Notes: a model not told the origin generated them from the sequence alone. DNA of 64,000 nucleotides from Fundidesulfovibrio agrisoli (GCF_022808715.1 NZ_JAKZKX010000015.1:27007-91006), one strand, 5' to 3'. Positions 34,294 to 43,149 are shown, counted from the stretch's first letter. A program made the numbers and translations.

Positions 34294-34992
34294 ATGTACG
34301 AAATAAGTGAATTGATAGACGACAAAAACACTCAGCTGTACAAAGATATAGCTGCTCAATTTATAGTTTCCCTCGAGCATTCCCTAAATGACCACTGGTA
34401 TGCAAGTTTAAAAAATGAAAAAGTTGCCATTGGCGTTAACAGTACAAACCATCCTCAAGCGTGTTTTTCACACGAGTTGTTGCATATCAAATTAAGAATG
34501 ATGGGCTACAAGACGCCCATGTTCGATCCTGGGGTTAATGAAAAGGAGCATGTGGAAGGGTTAATTGGTTTTTTTGATGATTTTTTACAGCACCTCAAAA
34601 TATACTCGCAATTTACTGGTCTTGGTTATGATGGTAATGTGTTTTTAACTGAAGCAGATGGCGTGCATATCAAAAAAACTTCTAGGGATGTTGAAAGATT
34701 TAAAAAAATGGTCGCCAAGGGGGAGATGCCAAAAAATCACAGCGCATTGATTCTTCCGCTTATTGTAGTCAAAACTCCTCCGCAGACTGAACACACTTTG
34801 AGGATCGAAGAAAAATTAAAATTATTGATGAGCCAAGAAACTATGGCCAAAATTGATAAAATCATTGACGACTGGGCAGGGGATGCTACGCTAGACCCAA
34901 TTGAGTATTTTGCAGAGTTATTTAGGCTTATGGGCATGAAGGGCGTGAAGTTGGCACACAGTAAAGATGGAAGAGGTGGAGTCGTGTCGTAA
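34294..34992 (+). CDS. HExxH metalloprotease-like protein
   Basis: The 232-residue protein begins behind TGGAGG. It has a zinc-protease-type motif, SHELLHIKLRMMGY (His60, Glu61, His64), followed ~20 residues later by an acidic/His segment (NEKEHVEGLIGFFDDF) that could give the third zinc ligand. No signal peptide or membrane helix, so it is cytoplasmic, as in ImmA/IrrE proteins. It sits 76 bases upstream of an HTH-GIY-YIG gene, a pairing reminiscent of ImmA (protease) with ImmR (repressor). The overall family is not recognised; AT-rich composition shows transfer. Confidence 0.6.
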   Translation: MYEISELIDDKNTQLYKDIAAQFIVSLEHSLNDHWYASLKNEKVAIGVNSTNHPQACFSHELLHIKLRMMGYKTPMFDPGVNEKEHVEGLIGFFDDFLQHLKIYSQFTGLGYDGNVFLTEADGVHIKKTSRDVERFKKMVAKGEMPKNHSALILPLIVVKTPPQTEHTLRIEEKLKLLMSQETMAKIDKIIDDWAGDATLDPIEYFAELFRLMGMKGVKLAHSKDGRGGVVS

Positions 34993-35068
34993 TGGAATGA
35001 CCCATAGGAACTGATCGTTGTTGGCGGTTTAATGATTTTGAATGCTTGTCTTCCCGGAGTGGGTGATT

Positions 35069-35755
35069 ATGAAACGGCGTGACGTTTTAGCTGCGCTTGA
35101 AAGGGCTACTGGGCGTAGTGATTTACAAGAATATCTTGGTGTAACCAGGCAAACCATGTCAAATTGGAAAAAAAGCGACAGGGATTTAAATGCTGTTGAA
35201 GTGGCAAAGATTATAAAAACGGCAGTTGCTGCAAAGCACATCAGCGTGTGTTATACGGCAATAAAGCCGATTGTTGAATTTTATCCGATCGACATGGCGG
35301 AATCCAGATGCGGGGCGAAAATTGAGCCATTGTCGACGAATACGAACAAAGGCGTGCCAACATTATACCAAGAGGGACTACACGACGCGCTGTCTACCCG
35401 TAAAGGCGTTTACATATTTTACGACTCCCGTGGCAGGGCTATTTATGCTGGAAAAGCAAGAGACCAGTTCCTTTGGCCTGAAATTGTATCTGTATTTAAC
35501 AGAGACAGGAAGGACACTCAAGAATTGTATTATGTGAACCATCCATCAACCAATGTTGACTTTACTGTTGCAGCTGAGTACAATAGGCAGATAGTCAAGC
35601 ACCATGTTAAGCTGTGCGACGTTGCTGCATTCTTTAGCGCATATGAGGTTGACGGTCACTTAATCGATGACGTCGAATCATTGTTAATTAGAGGATTTGC
35701 AAATGACTTACTAAATAAGAGCATGGAAAGATTCGCCAGCGTAAGGGATTTGTAA
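35069..35755 (+). CDS. CI-type HTH fused to a GIY-YIG nuclease domain
   Basis: The 228-residue protein has a phage-CI-like helix-turn-helix at residues 1-55 (VLAALERATGRSDLQEYLGV, then TRQTMSNWKKSD) and a GIY-YIG domain from ~110: KGVYIFYDSRGRAIYAGKAR, with the two tyrosines, a following Arg (Arg131), and Glu203/Asn212 in VESLLIRGFANDLLN. The normal repressor C-terminal peptidase domain is replaced by a nuclease. GGAG 10 bases before the ATG supports the start. It may bind and cut its own operator or invading DNA; the adjacent protease may release it. Confidence 0.7.
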   Translation: MKRRDVLAALERATGRSDLQEYLGVTRQTMSNWKKSDRDLNAVEVAKIIKTAVAAKHISVCYTAIKPIVEFYPIDMAESRCGAKIEPLSTNTNKGVPTLYQEGLHDALSTRKGVYIFYDSRGRAIYAGKARDQFLWPEIVSVFNRDRKDTQELYYVNHPSTNVDFTVAAEYNRQIVKHHVKLCDVAAFFSAYEVDGHLIDDVESLLIRGFANDLLNKSMERFASVRDL

Positions 35756-35799
35756 TGATAAGTTTTGATGCAATTTTTGATAAGGACAAGTTGAATAAA

Positions 35800-36240
35800 G
35801 CCCCACCTCCATTTATCCTAAGCCCCTTTCTCTACCCCGTCGTCTCCTCACCACCGCTCCAGCCTTCCCCTCCAACTCCCCTCAGCCTCCTCGTGTCACG
35901 CTTCTCCCAATCGTTCCGATAGCTATGGGCTGCAAGACAGGCAAAAACTGATGCGCTGGGGCGGCGCAGATGCGAAATGCACACTGGCCGATGCTGGCGA
36001 AGGGCTGCCGGTGAATATGCCCGCAACCGTGTCTGCCCTGGGCAAACTCCACCTGCCCACCGGCCAATTGCCCCGGCTCCCCTTAGTCTCCCTTGTCCCC
36101 CAAATTCCCACATAACAGGGCCGCCCTGGAGCTTTTCCCAGGTGCTGGGGCATTGGGCTCCCCCGGGCCTGGAGCTTCCAGGAGGAACGCGATATGGAGG
36201 AATGAACGGTTTAGGGTGGGGTGGGTTGAGTTGGCGCTGT
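35800..36240. repeat. G+C-rich gene-free segment, copy A of a diverged repeat
   Basis: A C-rich block between AT-rich genes. Around 35,960-36,200 it shares scattered segments in the same order with 43,430-43,640 (GGTGAATATGCC, GTCTGC, GGAGCTTTTCCC-like, GCTGGGG(C)ATTGGGCT). No coding frame is convincing. Confidence 0.4.
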
Positions 36241-36340
36241 TTTAGTCGGTGGGATCTCAAGAAGGTTCGTGATTGGGAGAAGATATGCGTTCATGTTACT
36301 GGTTTATCAATTTGAGTATTCTAGAAAAATTGTCTATAAA

Positions 36341-36468
36341 AATTCTGGCTTAGGGAGCGGAGTATTGCCCGCTGCCGTTGTTCCTGCGGCACTGTTTTAT
36401 CGTTGGATATCCATTCTGTGCTCGCATCCCAGCAAATGGGTTGCGAGGTTGCGCGCTAAGGCGAAATG
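36341..36468 (+). ncRNA. Retron msr-msd RNA (Ec67-like retron)
   Basis: Directly before the RT gene. End repeats a1 (AATTCTGGCTTAG, 36341-36353) and a2 (CTAAGGCGAAATG, 36456-36468) pair at most positions. Inside, two msr-type stem-loops (AGCGG/CCGCT at 36356-36373; GCCG/CGGC at 36374-36390) are followed by a long msd-type hairpin at 36421-36447: CTCGCA-T-CCCA, loop GCAAA, TGGG-T-TGCGAG. The order a1-msr-msd-a2-RT is that of retrons. The priming guanosine is probably in TTAGGGAGC after a1. Confidence 0.75.
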
Positions 36469-36469
36469 A

Positions 36470-38227
36470 GTGAATAATAAACCCTCCCTAAGCCTTTTTG
36501 ATGATCCGCAAGTTGCTTCATTCCTTGCTGCAAATACCAAGATGGAGCTTGCGGCAGCAATCAATGAGCCATACAGACGGTTCACGTACTTACTGTTCGC
36601 CATTGATCCAGACAGACAATACAAGTCGTTTGACATTGCCAAAGGCAACGGGAAAAGCAGGATAATTGACGCTCCTGTCACTGCACTTAAAAACATCCAA
36701 AAAAAAATATGCGCAATATTAAGTAAAATCTACGTTCCGCCATACCCGGCCAATGCATTTATTTTTGGCCGCAGCATTGTCACTAATGCCATTCCCCATG
36801 TCAAAGCAAAATCTGTTTTAAAGTTAGATCTTCAAGATTATTTTCCATCCATACATTTCGGAAGGGTCAGGGGGCTGTTTATGGCTCCTCCGTTTTCATT
36901 CAATCAGGATGTTGCAACGACATTGGCAAGGGCATGTTGCAAGGGTGGCTGTTTGCCACAGGGTGCTCCAACGTCACCGATCCTATCGAACATGATTTCT
37001 TTGAAGATGGACGCCCAGCTCAATAGGATTGCAAAGAGCAATCGATGTAACTACTCAAGATATGCTGACGATATAACATTCTCATCAACAAAAGATATAT
37101 TCCCTCTTGTGGTCACGAACGCAAAGGGTCTGTACGAGCCTGCACAGGAAATTACGGACTGTATTTTACGGAATGGGTTTGCTGTAAACACTTACAAGAC
37201 TAAGTTCATGGTCGGCAGAGACAGCAAGTTTGTCGCGGGCATAAAAGTCAACTCAAAGATTAACACGTCCAGAAAACATGTTCGGGCAGTCAGAGCGATG
37301 CTGCATGCTTTAGAAAAGTTTGGCCCTGAAGCATCTGTTGCTGAACATCTTAGACGTTGGAGGCGCAGACATACGATCTCTAGCCCAACTAACTTTTTGC
37401 AAATTTTAAAGGGGAAAATTTCATTTATTCGCATGGTCAAGGGGGGTGGCGATCTTTCTGTTGTCCGACTTGAAAATAGGCTTGACGAGTGGATGTCGCT
37501 GTATAGCGGGGCGCAAGTTGACGTGCGACGTGTTGAGACGTTAATTGCGCAAGATGATACATATCATGCAGTAGTGTATACTGAAGGGAAGACGGACGCA
37601 TTACACCTGAGATATGCGCTGAAAAGATTGCAAAAATTATCCCTATACAATAATATGAAGCTTATATTCTATGATTTCCCTCCAGATACCACTTCTGGGG
37701 AGACTGAACTTAAAAAAATTCTTGGCACTGCTAAAGTGGCTAACAATACTGGAAAGCTAAAAATTGTAATCTTTGACAGAGATGTGACGGGGGATGTTGG
37801 AGACAGTCGACGACCCAAATATTGGGGTAGCAACGTCTGGTCTTTTAAGCTTCCATGCCCAGGCCCGCGAACGTTATATGAAAATGTGATAAGCATTGAG
37901 CATTATTACCCTGACAAGATCTTGTTTAAGCAGGACAATGAGGGTCGACGCCTCTTTTTTGTGGACGAATTCGATGCCAATACTCTTGCGCACAAATCTA
38001 TCGCTGGAGTCATCTGTCGCAAGGACGTCATTGGGAAAAAACGGCCAGGGGTAGTCATTTGTGAAGGTGTCAGAGATCAGCAGGGAAAGAGTCTGACACT
38101 TTCAAAGTCAGACTTCTCTAAAAATATTGCCCGTGGACAATTTTTTGTGAGTGATACCGAAATGCTAGAATTTAAGCCTGTTTTTTCGGCAATAGAACGG
38201 CTAATAAAAAAGAATCATTATTGTTGA
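36470..38227 (+). CDS. Retron reverse transcriptase with C-terminal TOPRIM domain (Ec67-like)
   Basis: A 585-residue protein starting at GTG just after the a2 repeat. RT motifs typical of retrons: TNAIPH (105-110), LKLDLQDYFPSI with the first catalytic Asp, CLPQGAPTSPILSNM, SRYADDITFS (YADD at 198-201), and VAGIKVNSKIN (255-265). From ~365 a TOPRIM fold follows: VVYTEGKTDALHLRYAL (Glu372) and IVIFDRDVTGD (DRD 436-438). The RT-TOPRIM fusion and length match retron Ec67. Such systems guard against phage: the RT makes msDNA and the TOPRIM part is the likely nuclease effector. Confidence 0.88.
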   Translation: MNNKPSLSLFDDPQVASFLAANTKMELAAAINEPYRRFTYLLFAIDPDRQYKSFDIAKGNGKSRIIDAPVTALKNIQKKICAILSKIYVPPYPANAFIFGRSIVTNAIPHVKAKSVLKLDLQDYFPSIHFGRVRGLFMAPPFSFNQDVATTLARACCKGGCLPQGAPTSPILSNMISLKMDAQLNRIAKSNRCNYSRYADDITFSSTKDIFPLVVTNAKGLYEPAQEITDCILRNGFAVNTYKTKFMVGRDSKFVAGIKVNSKINTSRKHVRAVRAMLHALEKFGPEASVAEHLRRWRRRHTISSPTNFLQILKGKISFIRMVKGGGDLSVVRLENRLDEWMSLYSGAQVDVRRVETLIAQDDTYHAVVYTEGKTDALHLRYALKRLQKLSLYNNMKLIFYDFPPDTTSGETELKKILGTAKVANNTGKLKIVIFDRDVTGDVGDSRRPKYWGSNVWSFKLPCPGPRTLYENVISIEHYYPDKILFKQDNEGRRLFFVDEFDANTLAHKSIAGVICRKDVIGKKRPGVVICEGVRDQQGKSLTLSKSDFSKNIARGQFFVSDTEMLEFKPVFSAIERLIKKNHYC

Positions 38228-38247
38228 TTGCTTGTGCATCTGGCGAC

Positions 38248-39018
38248 CTATCTACTCGCCTTGTGCCTGGCAATGATGCGTATTATTCTCTCTGCACTCT
38301 CGGCTGCCAGTTCTGGCGTCTCGCATTCGCTAGCCTTTAGTCGTTCAAAATGTACTCCCTCATGTAGAAGAATTGTGGTTCGATCGTGAGCCTCAGCAGG
38401 CGTTTCATGGTGAACGGTGTCTCCGTCAATTTCAACAACCATGACAATGCCATCTTTTATTATTACAAAATCTGGCTCGATCCTTTTGTAAGTTCTTCCG
38501 CCACGAATGAACACTGGAAGCGGAGCGAATGAAACGCCAAGTGCTTTGGCAGCCCTGTAGAAATTGATTTCCGGCTGCGATCGAAAGAGAAGCCCATCAC
38601 AACTGCGTGAAGCTATGTTGTCTGAACGCACCCGGCCTTGGTTTGTGATGTTGCTGCCCGTGAGCCATGCCTTGGCTTTCTCTTGCCATCCATCAGCCGC
38701 TTTAATTTCTGGAAGAATGTACAGATGTTGTATCCAGTCAGCAGGATAAAGGTCCATTAAGGGACCGGCTTTGGCCAAGATTTGTTGCTCGATTTCCGAT
38801 TTGACGTCATTAATTTGAGCGTAAAGAGCGGTCGGGATCTCAAGATAGATGCTATAGCCGTATGTGCCCCCATCCCAGTTGTCATAATCCGTTTGCTCCA
38901 CTTTCGCGCGAGCATTTGCCAGGATGGCAACCTCCCGTGCAGCACCTTCCGCAGCGAATAATCGAGCGAGTGTGCCCAGGAATGGGTCAAGGCTATCAGG
39001 AAAATTCGAATCCCTCAC
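38248..39018 (-). CDS. DUF559-like PD-(D/E)XK nuclease
   Basis: Convergent with the retron RT, 20 bases apart. The 256-residue product has a C-terminal nuclease-like half: SQPEINFYRAAKALGV, EPDFVIIKDGIVMVVEIDGD and HHETPAEAHDRTTILLHEGV. The D...ExD-G pattern is that of DUF559/Vsr-like enzymes rather than the common ExK. The first ~130 residues are unrecognised. GTG start with GAAGAGG upstream. Possibly an independent defence gene; its orientation argues against being part of the retron operon. Confidence 0.65.
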   Translation of the reverse strand: MRDSNFPDSLDPFLGTLARLFAAEGAAREVAILANARAKVEQTDYDNWDGGTYGYSIYLEIPTALYAQINDVKSEIEQQILAKAGPLMDLYPADWIQHLYILPEIKAADGWQEKAKAWLTGSNITNQGRVRSDNIASRSCDGLLFRSQPEINFYRAAKALGVSFAPLPVFIRGGRTYKRIEPDFVIIKDGIVMVVEIDGDTVHHETPAEAHDRTTILLHEGVHFERLKASECETPELAAESAERIIRIIARHKASR

Positions 39019-39175
39019 ATCAAAACCTCTTCAGGAAGTATCTTGTCCGATATCGATGAAGAATGACTCGTATGAAGTCAATGCCTTCCCAAAATCTTCC
39101 CAATCCCAGTGACCTCCTCCCCCAACTGAGGCTACCCCTCCGGGAAACTCAACCTTTCCTATCCCGGAGGAGCCC

Positions 39176-39559
39176 ATGCCCTTTTCAGATTCCCCCATCA
39201 TCTTCAGCTACACTCGCGCCGACGCACTCGTTGACGGCGTTCTGATCGATCTATCCCCCGTTGCGCAGACTTACGGCTTCAAGCTGCCGTTCGCCATCTC
39301 GGATGCTCTCTACCATGGCTATGTGATGCCGCCAGAAGGCTTGTCTGGAGAAGGACAGTCGCTGGAAGGGCGTCTCCATGATCTTCTGACGCTGGCGATG
39401 GTCGCGGCCAGAAAGAGCTTGGGGGAGGACAGGGTCTACTTCGACATCGCGTTTCTGATGCGGCCAGGGAAGCTGGAAAAGGTCCGTGTCGTGCTCCACG
39501 TCGGACCCGGAGATTCTGGTGAAGCGGTCCTGACCCTTTGTCTGCCGGAGGACCTGTGA
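39176..39559 (+). CDS. DUF6573-like mobile-element protein
   Basis: The 127-residue product starts IIFSYTRADALVDGVLIDLS, the signature of a small family common on plasmids and integrative elements. CCGGAGGAG precedes the ATG. Function unknown. Coupled by TGATG to the next gene. Confidence 0.65.
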   Translation: MPFSDSPIIFSYTRADALVDGVLIDLSPVAQTYGFKLPFAISDALYHGYVMPPEGLSGEGQSLEGRLHDLLTLAMVAARKSLGEDRVYFDIAFLMRPGKLEKVRVVLHVGPGDSGEAVLTLCLPEDL

Positions 39560-39840
39560 TGAAATCCGCCACTGGTGATGGGCATGGTGGGCGGGATGAG
39601 CAAGAGCAGGAGCGTCTTCATCGGCTGGATCAACTGGATGAACTACTTCGGCACTTCCGGGCCGTTGAGCAGCTCTTCCGAGTCATGGGGAAGGTTGACC
39701 CGGATGCGGTCGGCGGTGGTGAGCTGGTCCTGAGCTGTTCGGAGATAGGTTTGAACCTGGCCGCGCCGTTTCGGAAGGAGCTGGAACGAGTCTTCGGACG
39801 AGAGGATGGCGGGGATACAGGGACGGAGCGATTGGGGTGA
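39559..39840 (+). CDS. Small hypothetical protein
   Basis: The ATG overlaps the previous stop. The 93 residues are acidic and helical (RLHRLDQLDELLRHFRAVEQ). No family is recognised; its tie to the DUF6573-like gene suggests a shared role in the element. Confidence 0.5.
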   Translation: MKSATGDGHGGRDEQEQERLHRLDQLDELLRHFRAVEQLFRVMGKVDPDAVGGGELVLSCSEIGLNLAAPFRKELERVFGREDGGDTGTERLG

Positions 39841-39865
39841 TGCGGGTGAGCCTGATCCTCCCCGA

Positions 39866-40192
39866 TCACTTCTGGATCAAGACCCTGGCCATGGTCAGGA
39901 CTGCCCGCACCTGCTCTTCAGAGGCTCCGGCCAGCAATGTCTCCAGCTCCTTCTGGACCTGTTCCTTCGTCATGCCGACGTCTCCCATGTCGAAGAGGAC
40001 AGTCAGGTCTTCTTCCAGTGCGGCGGATAGCCTCTCGATGTTCACCAAGGTCGGATTCCCCCTGCCGCGCTCGATCTCTCCGACGCTCTGTAGGGACAAT
40101 CCTGCCCGTTCCGCAAGCTGCTCCTGGGTCATGTCCTTGGCCCGGCGCAGGGACCGAACTCGTTTCCCGAATGCTTTGAGAATCTCACCCAT
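39866..40192 (-). CDS. XRE-family transcriptional regulator
   Basis: The 108-residue protein has a Cro/CI-type HTH in residues 6-60: FGKRVRSLRRAKDMTQEQLA, then ERAGLSLQSVGEIERGRGNP. A C-terminal helix (KEQVQKELETLLAGASEEQV) probably dimerises. It is divergent from the flagellin gene with ~215 bases between them, so it could influence the flagellin promoter. Confidence 0.85.
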   Translation of the reverse strand: MGEILKAFGKRVRSLRRAKDMTQEQLAERAGLSLQSVGEIERGRGNPTLVNIERLSAALEEDLTVLFDMGDVGMTKEQVQKELETLLAGASEEQVRAVLTMARVLIQK

Positions 40193-40246
40193 GGGGCCGT
40201 CCTTTTCGGACAGTCTAGGGCTAGTTCGATTTCCGATTAAGCAGGT

Positions 40247-40263
40247 GGGGCATATATCTTGCT
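40247..40263 (+). promoter_or_regulatory. Sigma-54 (-24/-12) promoter of the island flagellin
   Basis: GGGGCATATATCTTGCT has the invariant GG (40249-40250) and GC (40261-40262) ten bases apart plus TTGCT. This lies ~146 bases before the flagellin ATG. RpoN-dependent transcription is usual for flagellins. Confidence 0.65.
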
Positions 40264-40408
40264 ATGTTTTGACAAGTAAACTTTATTTTATGCCGAATTT
40301 AGCCTTTGAACTGAGGATTTGAGCCAGTCCGAGCACCTAGGGCGGGAAAAATGTTCCTGGGGATTTCGGACGTTATCGCAAGCTGAGCAAGGAAGGAGCT
40401 GCCGGGTA

Positions 40409-42502
40409 ATGGCCTTATCCATCAATCACAACCTGATGGCGATGAACACCGCCAGAAACTTGAACTCTGCCTATGGGAACATCGCCACCTCGACGCGGCG
40501 GCTGTCCTCAGGGCTGAGGGTGGGCACTGCTGCCGACGATGCCGCTGGGCTGGCGATCAGGGAGATGATGAGGGCCGACATTTCTTCCATCAACCAGGGA
40601 GTCAGGAACGCGAATGACGCGATCTCGATGATCCAGGTGGCTGATGGAGCCTTGCAGGTTGTCGACGAAAAGCTGATCCGCATGAAGGAGTTGGCTACAC
40701 AGGCCGCGACGGGAACCTACACAGACGATCAGCGGGCGATTATCAATTCTGAGTTTCAAGCAATGGCTTTGGAAATTCAACGCATAGCAAATGCCACAGA
40801 TTTCAATGGTGTCCATCTACTCAATGGCAATCTCTCCGGTATCCACAGCGGGTCAGGACTGAACTCGACGGGACAATTGAAAGTCCACTTCGGAACCGGA
40901 AATAGCTCTGCTGAAGACTACTACTATGTATCGGTCAAGGACAGTAGGCTCCCGTCGCTCTTCAGCAATGCGGGGCTTGTCGGGAGTGTTCTTCCTGATG
41001 CGATTCCAATGTATGAACCGAATGGCGACAGCAAGCAGGTGAACACATTTTCGAGCGGGAGCCAGTCGTACCCTTCATTGAGTCCAATCCAGGGCGGAAA
41101 CTTCTTGGCAGTTTGGCGATCACAGGACCAAGGCAAGGTCGGGTGGTCGATACATGGTCAAGTCCTTGATCCTGGTGGAAACAAGGTTGGGGCCGAGTTC
41201 CAGGTAAATACATACAATACCAATGACCAGATCGAGCCCAAGACTGCCGCCTTAGGGAATGGCAACTTGCTTGTTACATGGGCCTCGCAAGGGCAAGATG
41301 GTTCAGGTCTTGGGGTCTATGGACAAGTGCTTGATCAAAGCGGAGCGAAGGTCGGAGGCGAGTTCAGGCTCAATACGACCACGCCGAATGACCAGCAAAC
41401 ATCCATTCAATATGTCGGCAACCCATTGGTTGCGGTCGATAGCAACAAATTTGCCGCAGTTTGGTCTTCCGACCAGCAGGGTGGCCCAGGATCAAACACG
41501 ATATTCAGAATATTTAATAACGACGGGACGCCAGCAACAGCAGAATCCATCGTGAGCGACTATCCCAATGGCTCAAACATAATACCATCCGTGACCAAAC
41601 TCACCAATGGCAACTTGGTAGTCACCTATTCGGGCGGAGGCAGTGGAGGTCCTGATCCAAGCGGCTACGGGATCTATTCACAGGTATACGATGCAGACGG
41701 GAACAAGATTGGTTCGAATGCTCTAGTGAACGAATACACGACAAATGCTCAAAACTGGTCTGGGGTCCAAGCGTTGTCAGACGGGAAGTATGTTGTTGCA
41801 TGGTCATCGTTCCAGCAGGACGATCCTACAAGTTGGGGTGTGTATGCAAAGATATTCAACCCGGATGGGACGGTATCTCAGCCAGAATTCAGGGTGAGTA
41901 CGTTTACGACAAATGACCAGCATTCACCTGTAATTGCGGACTTGAAGAATGGAGCATTCGTAGTTTCGTACAAATCGAATGGATTCGATGGGCGAGCAGG
42001 CTGGACCACGGCTGCGCAGATATTTGCATACGATGGTCGTCGTTTAGGGAATGAGTTCATGGTGAACAATGAGTCTTCTGGCAACCAGTCAAACCCAGCG
42101 ATCACTATGCTTGATGAGGGCAGTATCGCTGTCGCCTATAATAACGACTCTGTGGATGGCTCAGGCTCTGGGGTGTCTGTGCGCATATTCAACCCGTTTC
42201 TAGACATAAGAACCCAAAACAGAGCGCAACAACATATTGAAAAGATCAATGACGGGATAGTTGCCAAGGACAAAATCCGCGCATCGCTTGGCGCAACGCA
42301 AAATCGCCTGGAGAACACGATTCAAAATCTCCAAATCCAGGGCGAGAACCTCCAATCTGCCGAATCGCAGATATCCGACGTCGACGTAGCTCAGGAGATG
42401 ACGAGCATGGTTTCAAATCAAATCCTGGCGCAGTCGGCGACGGCCATGCTGGCCCAGGCGAACTCACTGCCGAAGATGGCCCTCCAGTTGATCCAGGGAT
42501 AA
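40409..42502 (+). CDS. Flagellin with a seven-repeat, propeller-like variable domain
   Basis: The 697-residue protein starts at the ATG behind AAGGAGCT. Residues 1-165 are a normal flagellin N-terminus (INHNLMAMNTARNLN, RLSSGLRVGTAADDAAGLAI), and 605-697 the matching C-terminal helix ending MLAQANSLPKMALQLIQG. The surface-exposed middle (about 211-598) is seven repeats of 50-60 residues, each with a core like NGNLLVTWASQGQDG...YGQVLDQSGAKVGGEF followed by VNTYTTNDQ-like linkers. This predicts a beta-propeller displayed on each filament subunit. It is carried by a mobile element, and A+T content is higher than host genes. Confidence 0.85.
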   Translation: MALSINHNLMAMNTARNLNSAYGNIATSTRRLSSGLRVGTAADDAAGLAIREMMRADISSINQGVRNANDAISMIQVADGALQVVDEKLIRMKELATQAATGTYTDDQRAIINSEFQAMALEIQRIANATDFNGVHLLNGNLSGIHSGSGLNSTGQLKVHFGTGNSSAEDYYYVSVKDSRLPSLFSNAGLVGSVLPDAIPMYEPNGDSKQVNTFSSGSQSYPSLSPIQGGNFLAVWRSQDQGKVGWSIHGQVLDPGGNKVGAEFQVNTYNTNDQIEPKTAALGNGNLLVTWASQGQDGSGLGVYGQVLDQSGAKVGGEFRLNTTTPNDQQTSIQYVGNPLVAVDSNKFAAVWSSDQQGGPGSNTIFRIFNNDGTPATAESIVSDYPNGSNIIPSVTKLTNGNLVVTYSGGGSGGPDPSGYGIYSQVYDADGNKIGSNALVNEYTTNAQNWSGVQALSDGKYVVAWSSFQQDDPTSWGVYAKIFNPDGTVSQPEFRVSTFTTNDQHSPVIADLKNGAFVVSYKSNGFDGRAGWTTAAQIFAYDGRRLGNEFMVNNESSGNQSNPAITMLDEGSIAVAYNNDSVDGSGSGVSVRIFNPFLDIRTQNRAQQHIEKINDGIVAKDKIRASLGATQNRLENTIQNLQIQGENLQSAESQISDVDVAQEMTSMVSNQILAQSATAMLAQANSLPKMALQLIQG

Positions 42503-42557
42503 CCCTCACTGGCATAGCGTCCTTGCCTACCATCAAAGCAGAGTGGTACTCGCTGTC

Positions 42558-42713
42558 ATGGACACAGAGGTATTGATCGTCGCTGGCATCGTCGTTGCCC
42601 TCGTGCTGGCAAGCTTGGTGATCTGGCGGTTCTTGAGGCAATCGAAAGCATCCTGCCCGGAAGTCAGAATCCATTTCGACCAGCACAAGGGACGCGAGCA
42701 GTCGGGCCGATGA
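42558..42713 (+). CDS. Small single-pass membrane protein (51 aa)
   Basis: MDTEV is followed by one helix (LIVAGIVVALVLASLVIW) and a basic tail (RFLRQSKASCPEVRIHFDQ). It lies 55 bases after the flagellin gene. The ribosome site is weak. No family recognised. Confidence 0.4.
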   Translation: MDTEVLIVAGIVVALVLASLVIWRFLRQSKASCPEVRIHFDQHKGREQSGR

Positions 42714-42723
42714 GCTGTGCATG

Positions 42724-42754
42724 AAAAAAGGGCCAGAGCAAATCTGCCCCGGCC
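42724..42754 (-). terminator. Terminator of the minus-strand AbrB-like gene
   Basis: On the minus strand, GGGCC...GGCCC with inner GGGCA/TGCTC is followed by TTTTTT. Confidence 0.8.
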
Positions 42755-42783
42755 CCAGTGTGAACAGTCGATTCGAAGAAAAA

Positions 42784-43119
42784 CTACGCGAGCTTCAGCT
42801 TCAGCCCGTCTTCGGTCTTCTTCACGATGAACTTCTGCCCTTCTTCGAATTCGATCCCGGCTAGCATATTAGCGCTGAGGACGATCCGGCCTTTCTTATA
42901 TACCGGAGAACTGGCCCTGGTCCGGGTCGAAGCGCCAGGAATCTCCAGATACTCTTTCTTCTCAGTCATGAGTTTGAGCAGGTGATTCTTCAGGGTCGGC
43001 TTCGACTGAACACCCAGCTCGATCATAATTTCCTTTTCGTTCTTACCAGCCTTAATCAGCGCATAAAGCTTTTCGCCGTCGTACTTTGCTTCAATCTTCT
43101 GGCCTTTTACTGCGGGCAT
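42784..43119 (-). CDS. HTH plus AbrB-like tail protein (family member 1)
   Basis: The start at 43119 follows GGAGG. The 111-residue product has an N-terminal helical, HTH-like part (LYALIKAGKNEKEIMIELGV) and a C-terminal beta module of ~45 residues: SPVYKKGRIVLSANMLAGIE, then FEEGQKFIVKKTEDGLKLKLA, with the swapped-hairpin pattern of AbrB/SpoVT proteins. Two other island proteins share this tail, and a truncated near-identical copy lies at 63,743-63,869. DNA-binding regulation is inferred. Confidence 0.6.
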   Translation of the reverse strand: MPAVKGQKIEAKYDGEKLYALIKAGKNEKEIMIELGVQSKPTLKNHLLKLMTEKKEYLEIPGASTRTRASSPVYKKGRIVLSANMLAGIEFEEGQKFIVKKTEDGLKLKLA

Positions 43120-43149
43120 ATCTCGACCTCCGGGTTTGTTTAAATGCAA

